From NCBI GenBank assembly GCA_963210315.1, contig OY723252.1, positions 1,302,001 through 1,366,000 on the forward strand: DNA of 64,000 bases. The letters run 5' to 3'. Numbering within the stretch: position 1 is the first letter of the stretch; each line of letters starts with the position of its first letter. This stretch comes from Rhynchopus euleeides. Lineage: Eukaryota; Euglenozoa; Diplonemea; Diplonemida; Diplonemidae. Below are positions 10,248 to 20,500 of this stretch, piece by piece. Position numbers and translations under genes: made by a program. The notes under the pieces are model-generated. The model did no database searches and was not told where the DNA came from. It saw nothing but the letters and a program-made list of their open reading frames with translations.

Positions 10248-10428
10248 GGGAGGTCCTCAGGAGTGCAATACAACAGCAATACACAGGCAACACACCAGCA
10301 ACACGCAAACCGAGGCAAGAGGAGGTGGGCGGGGTCATCCTGCGGAGTCTCCAGTTGGCCAGCAAGGCGAACTGTACGGGGGAGAGACTTCCCTTCCATC
10401 CTTGTGTGCGCCCTGTCGACTGGGAAAA

Positions 10429-10535
10429 TCTTAGAAAAAAAAATTTCCTCTGCGAAAAACCCTTAGAAAAAAAAATTTCCCTTACAAAATTCTTAGAAAA
10501 AAACTTTTTTTCCCCGTACAAAAGTTCTTAGAAAA
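10429..10535. repeat. Four TTCTTAGAAAAAAA-type repeats
   Basis: The word (T)CTTAGAAAAAAA recurs four times at about 30-bp spacing, interleaved with 'ttccc/ttacaaaa'. An inverted single copy (TTTTTTCTAAGAA) lies at 3258. These are element-end repeats in a gene-free stretch upstream of the hAT-like gene. Confidence 0.6.
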
Positions 10536-10589
10536 AAAGTTCAGAATCCTGAAAGTGGGGAACCAGCCCCCCAGTTAGGAACAGCCCTG

Positions 10590-10644
10590 TACGAAATTCG
10601 CAGAATTTTTGTTTCAGCAGCCCGTGCTAAGGGTCCCTCCTCTA
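10590..10644. repeat. Left arm of perfect 55-bp inverted repeat
   Basis: Begins TACGAAATTCGCAGAATT and ends GGTCCCTCCTCTA. The exact reverse complement is at 12519-12573. The inner end, GGTCCCTCCTCTA, equals the right terminal sequence of the TIR element at 35272-37010. Confidence 0.9.
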
Positions 10645-11322
10645 GTCTGAGGCCGAAAATGTTGGTCTACACCCTCAGAATGGCCCTAGATGGGCCAAAA
10701 ACTGGTTTCTCGTTTTTGGAAGGGTCTGGAGGGGGCCTGGCGGGGGTACCGAGCGGAGGAAACGGGAATTGCTACTGTTCCCAGCCAAAATAGGTGAAAA
10801 ATCGAAAAAATCGTTTTTCTGAGCAAAATTCGAGCATTCCTGGGATGTAGACGTTTGTAGACGCTCGTTAATGTCCAATTTGGGGTCACCTGGTGGGTTA
10901 CCGGGCGAGTAGTTGTCCAAAATCGTCGAAAATAATTTTCGTCACAGCGAAAATGGGGTATCCGCCTCCTCTAGCATAGTCTTCACTCTGCTTGTCGCCC
11001 TCTGGTTCAGGTTCAACAGCTCGAACTCCTCGACTTCCTTGGGTGAGCACTTTATGTGCTATGGGTGGCTGCAGCTGTCCACGATTGTACAAGCCAGAGG
11101 CATCTGACACCCTGAATATGAACCCTCAAGGGCCAGTGATCTCCTGCTGGTCGGGCTGCGGGACAGCGAAGCCTTCCTACTTCCAAGCATCGCAAACCCG
11201 AGGGAATACAGACTGGACAGATATTCACCACCGTGTCCTCCGGCAGCCCTCAGACCTCCTGTGCCGTGTGTCTGTTTAGTAACGCGATAGTCATTGCTTC
11301 TTTCTGTGTGTCCTAGCTGTAG
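10645..11322. other. Non-coding interior of the 55-bp inverted repeat pair
   Basis: Contains GCGAGTAGTTGTCCAAAATCG (10905-10925), a scaffold phrase also in the foldback at 3940, and AATAATTTTCGTCAC near 10932, seen again near 28433 and 33152. A short end-like word, GCCTCCTCTAG, is at 10964. No gene recognised. Confidence 0.5.
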
Positions 11323-11723
11323 CAAGGTGACCAACGGTACCGGTACTGGTACCGGTACTCCGGTACCGGTACCGGTACTGGTACCAGGAAGTACCGGTAC
11401 CGGTACCGGTACCGCGAAAAAAATACAAGGCAAAACCGGGTTTCAGCCCACAAAAAACGTGGTACAGGGCCCGGAATGTGCCCGGATGGGGCGCGGTCGA
11501 CCCGGGTCGACCCGGACGGCGACCCAGCGCGGTTTTCGCAAGTCCCAAAAAATCGGTCCCAACTTTCTGAAAAATCTCTATGTCTCGAAAATTTTTCCCC
11601 GTGGCAAAAAAAAAAAAGTGTCACCAAATCGGCAAAAAAAAAATTCGATTTTTTTCTCCCGGTACTGGTACCGGTACCGGTACCGGTACTCCGGTACCAG
11701 TACCGGTACCGTTGGTCACCTTG
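11323..11723. mobile_element. 401-bp foldback-type element with GGTACC-repeat ends
   Basis: Terminal inverted repeat CAAGGTGACCAAC, each followed inward by an array of GGTACC/GGTACT words (11334-11415 and 11658-11712). It is flanked by the 7-bp direct repeat GCTGTAG (11316-11322 and 11724-11730). The interior (11416-11657) is A/T-rich with two GTCGACCCGG words. No ORF of its own, so non-autonomous. Confidence 0.8.
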
Positions 11724-11768
11724 GCTGTAGCGTGTTCACATGTGGGTGGTTCGCGTCAATGTATCATC

Positions 11769-12521
11769 ATGGCAGGTCAGGAAGAAGGGAACACGCTTTT
11801 CACCACGGCACCGAGTTGCCGTTGGTTCCTGGAGCGAGGTCTAGACAGGTTCCATCCCCCGTCATCACAAACGTATGCAGACGCACGGGATATGGGGGTC
11901 TCTGTGGTACGGGATCATGACAGGCGGGTATTGTCCTTTGGTCAAAGACACTATTTTGGAGAAGTTGGCTGTCGAGTGGCTCAGTCCTCGCACCTACCGT
12001 CTACCCCGGCGCCGACCCTCCTGACTGGTTTCTCCACCGAAGTCCACATTTCACCAGTTGACAGCCAAAATCGGGTTTCAACCGTCAACTTTTCAACTTT
12101 GTCAACTCTCAGTTGACAAAGTTGCGTCAACTTTCGCAAAAAAGTTTCAACCGGTTGAAAGTGTCACATTGGTGCGGCACTCACGAAACGGTACCGTGAG
12201 TGGTACGCCGTGGACACCGCTGTGTTCAAGGCGTGCGCTTCCTTTTTGAAGCAGTACAACGGGCAGTACAGCGATGTGGGGGTGTTTGAGCTCGAGGATG
12301 TGGTGTCCCTGGGTGAGGGGGCCAGCCAGACGGGGGGCATCCCCCCCCCTGGTGCGGATGTCAAGGCCAGGGATGACGTTGTTGTCGAGACCGTTGTTGA
12401 CTTCACAAGCGCACCTGCAGGATCTGATGAGACCGCTGATGTGATCTCTGAGTTTGCTGCCGGAGCGGTCTACGCGAACCTGAAGGATCACGCGACCGCT
12501 CTCCACACGGAGTCATATTAG
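11769..12521 (+). pseudogene. Remnants of an unknown coding sequence split by a repeat block
   Basis: From ATG 11769 a frame reads MAGQEEGNTLF ... FHPPSSQTYADARDMG to about 12050. After a 110-bp repeat block, a second open stretch (from ~12173) reads ALTKRYREWYAVDTAVFKA ... and stops at 12519-12521, exactly on the first bases of the right inverted arm. Composition looks coding, but no family is recognised. The block between the halves (AGTTGAC words) has ends resembling CACATT target copies. This is probably a short element gene interrupted by insertion, or one with an intron. Confidence 0.4.
12048..12168. repeat. TCAACT/AGTTGA palindromic repeat block
   Basis: At least eight copies of GTTGAC, TCAACT or CAACCGGTTGAAA in alternating orientation occur within 120 bp. 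It resembles the other motif-specific small elements of this window, but with a different repeated word. CACATTT (12034) and CACATTG (12167) could be target copies. Confidence 0.55.
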
Positions 12522-12573
12522 AGGAGGGACCCTTAGCACGGGCTGCTGAAACAAAAATTCTGCGAATTTCGTA
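12519..12573. repeat. Right arm of perfect 55-bp inverted repeat
   Basis: Exact reverse complement of 10590-10644. Starts TAGAGGAGGGACCCTTAGCA, the same terminal word as the TIR element at 35272-37010. Confidence 0.9.
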
Positions 12574-12659
12574 TTGTGGTATTTTGACCCACCAACCCCA
12601 AAAGTGGTCCCAAAATGACGATCTGCAATTGGCAGCGACTGTAACGCCCCTAGTACATG

Positions 12660-12895
12660 CCATTTTTTTCACTGCGACCGATTTTTTGTCATTTTGGGTC
12701 CTTTTCCCTTGGGGTTTTGGTAGAGAGAAGGCCAAAAAGTGACAAAAAATCGGTCGCACATCACCAGAAATCGGTCACAGTCCAGTTAGACCCCCAAAAC
12801 ATGTTTTTTTGGGCTCTGGGACATGTCAAAATCGGTCACACCCCAAAAAAATGCCGCCCGGGGGGTATTTCTGGCTATTTCTAGAGGAGGCATAG
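12660..12895. repeat. Scaffold repeat with ATCGGTCAC words
   Basis: An internal inverted repeat, GACCGATTTTTTGTCA (12679) / TGACAAAAAATCGGTC (12739). Downstream, the stretch CCAGTTAGACCCCCAAAACATG ... GCCGCCCGGGGGGTATTTCTGG matches 36500-36640 closely. In this copy the repeated word is ATCGGTCAC; in the other it is CGTTAAC. Non-coding. Confidence 0.7.
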
Positions 12896-13224
12896 CCTGC
12901 TGACCTGGCTGTCTAAAAAATTATTTTTTTTAAAATCGCATTGTCTTTTCGACCCTATACCAAAAGTGGTCCCAAATCGGTCCGGGACGACCGTCCACAA
13001 CCGTCCACACTCTCTAAATGCTCGATGTTGCATTTTAAATTCAAAAATTCACATTTTCCAGCCAACTGGGCCAGTTTCCTTAGGAAAATGGCTCAAAATC
13101 GCAAACACTCCTTTTCTACGGGCCACCACAGGCCAATAGAGTACCAAAATCGGTTTTTTCGCATTCTACGGCCTCAGGCAGACCGTCCACACCCAAAAAT
13201 CACCCCCAGGTGGTCAATATTGGG

Positions 13225-13440
13225 GTGTTCTGGCACTTTTTCACCTGTGGACGGTTGTGGACGGCTGTGGATGGCTGTGGATGGTTGTGGACGGCTGTGG
13301 ACGGTCTGCCAAGAGGTTACTGGAGGTTGCTAGGCTGCGGGCGGACCGTCCACACCCAAAAAACACCCCCAGTTGGTCACGATGGGGACGGTACGTCTCT
13401 TTTTCGTCTGTAGACGGTTGTGGACGGTCTGCCAATAGGT
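13225..13440. repeat. GTGGACGGTT/ACCGTCCAC repeats, 10-bp period
   Basis: Around 13250-13305 the 10-bp word TGTGGACGGT repeats six times with small changes, then reads CTGCCAAGAGG. Around 13415-13440 two more copies are followed by CTGCCAATAGG. Single inverted copies (GACCGTCCAC) occur at 12990, 13180 and 13347. The layout, word repeated then xTGCC then AAnAnG, matches the 31-bp satellites. Confidence 0.75.
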
Positions 13441-13455
13441 TGCTCCAGGATGCGA

Positions 13456-16400
13456 GATTGTTCTCGGTAGGTCACCGACTGTAACCGATTGTTCTCGGCA
13501 TGTAACCGATTGTAACCGATTGTAACCGATTGTTCTTGGCATGTATCCGATTGTAACCGATTGTCCTCGTCATGTAACCGATTGTAACCGATCGTTCTTG
13601 GCATGTAACCGATTGTCACCGATTGTCCTCGTCATGTAACCGATTGTAACCGATTGTTCTTGGCATGTAACCGATTGTCACCGATTGTCCTCGTCATGTA
13701 ACCGATTGTAACCGATCGTTCTTGGCATGTAACCGATTGTAACCGATTGTCCTCGTCATGTAACCGATTGTAACCGATCGTTCTTGGCCTGTAACCGATT
13801 GTAACCGATTGTTCTTGGCATGTAACCGATTGTCACCGATTGTCCTCGTCATGTAACCGATTGTAACCGATCGTTCTTGGCATGTAACCGATTGTAACTG
13901 ATTGTTCTCGGCATGTAACCGATTGTAACCGATTGTTCTTGGCCTGTAACCGATTGTAACCGATTGTTCTTGGCATGTAACCGATTGTCACCGATTGTCC
14001 TCGTCATGTAACCGATTGTAACCGATCGTTCTTGGCATGTAACCGATTGTAACTGATTGTTCTCGGCATGTAACCGATTGTAACCGATTGTTCTTGGCCT
14101 GTAACCGATTGTAACCGATTGTTCTCGGCATGTAACCGATTGTAACCGATTGCCCTCGTCATGTAACCGATTGTAACCGATCGTTCTTGGCATGTAACCG
14201 ATTGTAACCGATTGTTCTCGGCATGTAACCGATTGTAACCGATTGTCCTCGTCATGTAACCGATTGTAACCGATCGTTCTTGGCATGTAACCGATTGTAA
14301 CTGATTGTTCTCGGCATGTAACCGATTGTAACCGATTGTTCTCGGCATGTCACCGATTGTAACCGATTGTCCTCGTCATGTAACCGATTGTAACCGATCG
14401 TTCTTGGCATGTAACCGATTGTAACCGATTGTTCTCGGCATGTAACCGATTGTAACCGATCGTTCTTGGCATGTAACCGATTGTAACTGATTGTTCTTGG
14501 CATGTAACCGATTGTAACCGATCGTTCTTGGCATGTAACCGATTGTAACCGATTGTTCTTGGCCTGTAACCGATTGTTCTCGGCATGTAACCGATTGTAA
14601 CCGATTGTCCTCGTCATGTAACCGATTGTAACCGATCGTTCTTGGCCTGTAACCGATTGTAACCGATTGTTCTTGGCATGTAACCGATTGTCACCGATTG
14701 TCCTCGTCATGTAACCGATTGTAACCGATCGTTCTTGGCATGTAACCGATTGTAACTGATTGTTCTCGGCATGTAACCGATTGTAACCGATTGTTCTTGG
14801 CCTGTAACCGATTGTAACCGATTGTTCTTGGCATGTAACCGATTGTCACCGATTGTCCTCGTCATGTAACCGATTGTAACCGATCGTTCTTGGCATGTAA
14901 CCGATTGTAACTGATTGTTCTCGGCATGTAACCGATTGTAACCGATTGTTCTTGGCCTGTAACCGATTGTAACCGATTGTTCTCGGCATGTAACCGATTG
15001 TAACCGATTGCCCTCGTCATGTAACCGATTGTAACCGATCGTTCTTGGCATGTAACCGATTGTAACTGATTGTTCTCGGCATGTAACCGATTGTAACCGA
15101 TTGTTCTCGTCATGTAACCGATTGTAACCGATCGTTCTTGGCATGTAACCGATTGTAACCGATTGTTCTCGGCATGTAACCGATTGTAACCGATTGTTCT
15201 CGTCATGTAACCGATTGTAACTGATTGTTCTTGGCATGTAACCGATTGTAACTGATTGTTCTTGGCATGTAACCGATTGTAACCGATTGCCCTCGTCATG
15301 TAACCGATTGTAACCGATTGTTCTTGGCATGTAACCGATTGTAACCGATCGTTCTTGGCATGTAACCGATTGTAACCGATCGTTCTTGGCATGTAACCGA
15401 TTGTAACCGATTGTTCTCGGCATGTAACCGATTGTAACCGATTGTTCTTGGCCTGTAACCGATTGTAACCGATTGTTCTTGGCATGTAACCGATTGTCAC
15501 CGATTGTCCTCGTCATGTAACCGATTGTAACCGATCGTTCTTGGCATGTAACCGATTGTAACTGATTGTTCTCGGCATGTAACCGATTGTAACCGACTGT
15601 TCTTGGCCTGTAACCGATTGTAACCGATTGTTCTCGGCATGTAACCGATTGTAACCGATTGCCCTCGTCATGTAACCGATTGTAACCGATCGTTCTTGGC
15701 ATGTAACCGATTGTAACCGATTGTTCTCGGCATGTAACCGATTGTAACCGATTGTCCTCGTCATGTAACCGATTGTAACCGATCGTTCTTGGCATGTAAC
15801 CGATTGTAACTGATTGTTCTCGGCATGTAACCGATTGTAACCGATTGTTCTCGGCATGTCACCGATTGTAACCGATTGTCCTCGTCATGTAACCGATTGT
15901 AACCGATCGTTCTTGGCATGTAACCGATTGTAACCGATTGTTCTCGGCATGTAACCGATTGTAACCGATCGTTCTTGGCATGTAACCGATTGTAACTGAT
16001 TGTTCTTGGCATGTAACCGATTGTAACCGATCGTTCTTGGCATGTAACCGATTGTAACCGGTTGTTCTCGTCATGTAACCGATTGTAACTGATTGTTCTT
16101 GGCATGTAACCGATTGTAACCGATCGTTCTTGGCATGTAACCGATTGTAACCGATTGTTCTTGGCCTGTAACCGATTGTTCTCGGCATGTAACCGATTGT
16201 AACCGATTGTCCTCGTCATGTAACCGATTGTAACCGATTGTTCTTGGCCTGTAACCGATTGTTCTCGGCATGTAACCGATTGTAACCGATTGTTCTTGGC
16301 CTGTAACCGATTGTAACCGATTGTTCTCGGCATGTAACCGATTGTAACCGATTGTTCTCGGCATGTAACCGATTGTAACCGATCGTTCTTGGCATGTAAC

Positions 16401-17391
16401 CGATTGTAACCGATTGTTCTCGGCATGTAACCGATTGTAACCGATTGTTCTCGTCATGTAACCGATTGTAACCGATCGTTCTCGGCATGTAACCGATTGT
16501 AACCGATTGTTCTCGTCATGTAACCGATTGTAACCGATCGTTCTTGGCATGTAACCGATTGTAACTGATTGTTCTTGGCATGTAACCGATTGTAACCGAT
16601 TGCCCTCGTCATGTAACCGATTGTAACCGATTGTAACCGATTGTTCTTGGCATGTAACCGATTGTAACCGATCGTTCTTGGCATGTAACCGATTGTAACC
16701 GATTGTTCTTGGCCTGTAACCGATTGTTCTCGGCATGTAACCGATTGTAACCGATTGTCCTCGTCATGTAACGGATTGTAACCGATCGTTCTTGGCATGT
16801 AACCGATTGTAACCGATTGTTCTTGGCCTGTAACCGATTGTTCTCGGCATGTAACCGATTGTAACCGATTGTTCTTGGCCTGTAACCGATTGTAACCGAT
16901 TGTTCTCGGCATGTAACCGATTGTAACCGATTGTTCTCGTCATGTAACCGATTGTAACCGATCGTTCTTGGCATGTAACCGATTGTAACCGATTGTTCTC
17001 GGCATGTAACCGATTGTAACCGATTGTTCTCGTCATGTAACCGATTGTAACCGATCGTTCTTGGCATGTAACCGATTGTAACTGATTGTTCTTGGCATGT
17101 AACCGATTGTAACCGATTGCCCTCGTCATGTAACCGATTGTAACCGATTGTAACCGATTGTTCTTGGCATGTAACCGATTGTAACCGATCGTTCTTGGCA
17201 TGTAACCGATTGTAACTGATTGTTCTTGGCATGTAACCGATTGTAACCGATTGCCCTCGTCATGTAACCGATTGTAACCGATTGTAACCGATTGTAACCG
17301 ATTGTTCTTGGCATGTAACCGATTGTAACCGATCGTTCTTGGCATGTAACCGATTGTAACCGATTGTTCTTGGCATGTAACCGATTGTAAC
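13456..17391. repeat. 31-bp satellite array 1, about 127 units
   Basis: On the minus strand each unit is the word AATCGGTTAC twice in tandem, then ATGCC, then a spacer such as AAGAAC. Units fall into a few spacer variants (GTTCTTGGC, TTCTCGGC, CCTCGTC, and a TGGCCTG form) that recur in blocks, showing duplication of multi-unit segments. Because 31 is not a multiple of 3, long minus-strand frames appear with a 31-aa period, but these are artefacts. The array stops 153 bp before the start of the transposase-OTU gene. Confidence 0.95.
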
Positions 17392-17544
17392 CGAAACAGA
17401 ACGGTGTCTCCCCTTGCCCCCTCCACTCTCGGATGTTGTGTGCGGACCCCTCAGCAGACTGCTTAACTTTAACTTTGCTGCACCTACGTTGCTCACACAG
17501 CACTAACCCACTGCAGGCACTGGCACGTTCCACAGCTTCTGATA

Positions 17545-20500
17545 ATGTCCGGCTTGGTTACCTTCGCGGAAGCGTGCAAGCTGCAGGGTATCCCAGACGA
17601 GACTACGGGGAAGGTCGCGGGTGCGCTTCTCCGCAACGCAGGGTGGCCGAAACCCGTAACGAGCCGGACCTCAAACGGCGTGCAGAAGATGTATTGCTTG
17701 GCAGATATCCGTCGGCCCAATCCCCTCTCCTCCGAAGAGGCAATCCGGCAGTTGACTGCTTCGTCCCCGGGCCGCTGCTTCCCCCACGATGTCCTGATCG
17801 CTCCTCTGGGTGAGCCCGATGATCTCGCTGATCAGGCGGCGCTCCTCCCCCACCCCGAGGATGCGGATCCCGTCTCGCAGAGCGTGATCTCGGCGGTCAC
17901 GCGGGGTCCTGCTGCTGCTGGCAACGACGAGCCTGATGAGCCTGAGGCGCCTCCGTCACCGACTCCCGTGCCGCCGAAACCTCTGCCTGCCGCGCTCCCA
18001 CCGACGTCTCCGACGAGTCCCGCCGACGATGTCGACATTGGTTCTTCTGTGTGCAGTGACCCTGCCGACCTCGCCAGCCTCGATGACCTCGCCGACTCCG
18101 CCTGCCCCGTTGACTCCGCCTCCCACGCCAACACCGACTCCCCCGTTGCGACTGCGATGGACGCGTTGCGTGACGCTGTGGCTGCTGGTGAGGGGTGGTG
18201 CTGCATCAGCAGCGCCGAGTACCTGACTCTCCTGCGCTCCCTCTTGCCCGCAGGTGCGAAGGTGTCGGACACCGCCCTCTTCTCCCTGGTGAAGGAGAAC
18301 GCCGACTGCATGTCTTCTGCTCTGCATCCTCACGAGAAGGGTAGTGATACCCGGGGGATGAAGAAGAAGTACTGCATCGGAAATGCAGTGCCGGGACGGC
18401 CGTGCAGCCTCCACTTCGTCGGACAGGGCACGCCTCCGCCGGCCCCCGTGGGGCGCCCCTCCAAGACCCTCCCCGAGCGGGTCTTGCAGGTCAAGGCTTT
18501 GCAGAAGGCCTTGCTGAGGGCGAAGGACCGCATTGCGCAGCTGACGGAGGAGTTGGCTGCTGCGCACGAGGTTCTCGGGCGCAAGGGGGACATTGTTCTT
18601 CGTGGGGTGACGGGCCGGAAGTCCTGCACCGAGCCCTACCCCATGAAGGTGCTGCGGGCGCTGTTGGAGTTGCGGATGGCTGGCATCGGTCAGGAGTCGT
18701 CGCGCAGGGTGCTGCGCGACATCATCAAGCTCCTGAGCGATGGGGTGGAGATGCCGATCCCCTCTCGCTGGACGCTCCGCGAATTCGAGATCCCGAGCGG
18801 AGCGGCTTCCTTCGCCGTCTTCTTGGAGGATGTCGCGAGGACGCAGACCGGCGGAGGGGGCCTAGGCAAAGACCGGCAGAAGGCCACCCTCTCCCTCGCC
18901 CACGATGCCACCTCCTCCTTGGGCCGGAGTAGTGTCTCGCTGCACGTTGTCACCGCCCACGTCGCTGCAGACGAGAATCGCGTACGCGGGGCCTGCGCCT
19001 CCGCCCTCCCCCTGAAGAACGGGAAGGCTGCAGGGAAGACCTCCAACCTGCAGGCGGTCCGCCGCATAGTCTCCGCCCACAAGCTCCGTATTAGCAACGC
19101 CACCCTGAGCGACCATGCTAGCACGGAGGCGAAGGCGACCAGGGACGCGGGGGGCGCCATCGTCCACCTACGGTGCATGCACCATAAGGTTGGAGGCGCA
19201 CTGAAGTACGCAGTGCAGACGGCGGGGAAGGCCTTGATGATGTCTCATCGGGTCGACCCGGCAGCCAACGTTGCCAGCGTACTTGCAGTCCTCGACCCGA
19301 CAAACGGCCGGTCAACCGCCGGGGTCATTTTCGTGGATGCTGAGCTTGGGAAAGCACTTGACATGCGCTACCCCCGGGGCCTGGGGTTTGCCCGTGAGCG
19401 GGGGTCGAAGTGGCATGCCCGTCCTCAGCAGTGCTCCCGCCTCCTCAAGTTCTCCGCCTCCATCCTGGAGATGGTGAGAGAGGAGCGGTTCACCCCGACT
19501 GCGACAGAGATCCTCACTCTTCTGGGGACCCCCACCGTCGCCGCCTACTGTGCAGCCTGCCATTTCATTGGCAGCCTGTACTTGAGGTTCCTCAACGACC
19601 TCAAGCCCAGGCGGTTGAACGAGGAGACGGGCCGCCTCGAGGTCAACTTCGAGGCGGGATGGGGTGTGCTGAGGCCGCTGCACCTCCTCGCCCGCGACCT
19701 GAGCGCCGACTCCGCCGACAACGACTTCCCTGCCCTGCGGAAGCATTGGGGACAACCCCGCCACGGTGAGGAGGAGGTGGGGCGGGCTGAGGCGTTGGAG
19801 GTGGTGAAGGATCACCACGATGTATTTGCGGAGGTCTGGGTTCCCTGCATCCAGGGGTTTGCGAGCACATTGGCAAGGTTCATCGGCTACGATGAAGCTG
19901 CAATGGCGTCGGCATCACCCGAAGACCTCCCTTCGCTACCCTCCACACAAGACCTCGCAGAGTGTGTGGCTGGGAATGCATCGTTCTTGGCGCAGAGGGC
20001 CCCCAACCTCTCTTCTGCTGCCTTGTCTGGGATTACCCAGAGCAAGGTGAACCGCTTCCTGTTGGGTTATGGCAACTGCAACAACGCAAGGTATGCAGGC
20101 TCTTCAGCCTCCTTTTTTCTCCCCTCCCTTCGTTCTTTTTTTTTACATCGCAACAACATATGCTGGCAGAGTCAGAACCGATAGATTTTTTTTATCTCAT
20201 TCATTGTCATTCTCTCTTCCTCTCTTCTTCATGACTTTTCCAAGTCACGAAGAAGACTACTTCATTATCACCATTTCCTGTTTTCAGTGTGATTCGTCGT
20301 ACAACCATTCCTTTCCATCGCCTTACAGGTACGGCCGTTTGCTGCGCCAGGCGAAGCGGGCGCGGAAGAAGACCCGTGGCGGGATGTACACCGAGGCCGC
20401 GGCGAACACCGCCACGGGGGCTTCTGCGGCTGCGCTGAAGGCCGTCAGCGGGGTGGCCCACCCTGACCTCGTCCGCCTCTGCGCCCTCCACGCCATCCCT

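Noticed and set aside
6112-10521. Full 1469-aa version of the hAT-like ORF
   Set aside because: The first 116 codons lie in TTCTTAGAAAAAAA repeats and upstream of the TATA-like box, so ATG 10173 is the better start.
13456-17391. CRISPR array
   Set aside because: Unit length is in the right range, but there are no unique spacers: the whole 31 bp is repeated with a few variants. The DNA is eukaryotic and there are no cas genes.
13849-17533. Many long minus-strand ORFs (up to 362 aa) across array 1
   Set aside because: The 31-bp unit is not a multiple of 3, so three units give a 93-bp (31-aa) open cycle in all frames. There is no ATG context, domain or non-repeat part.
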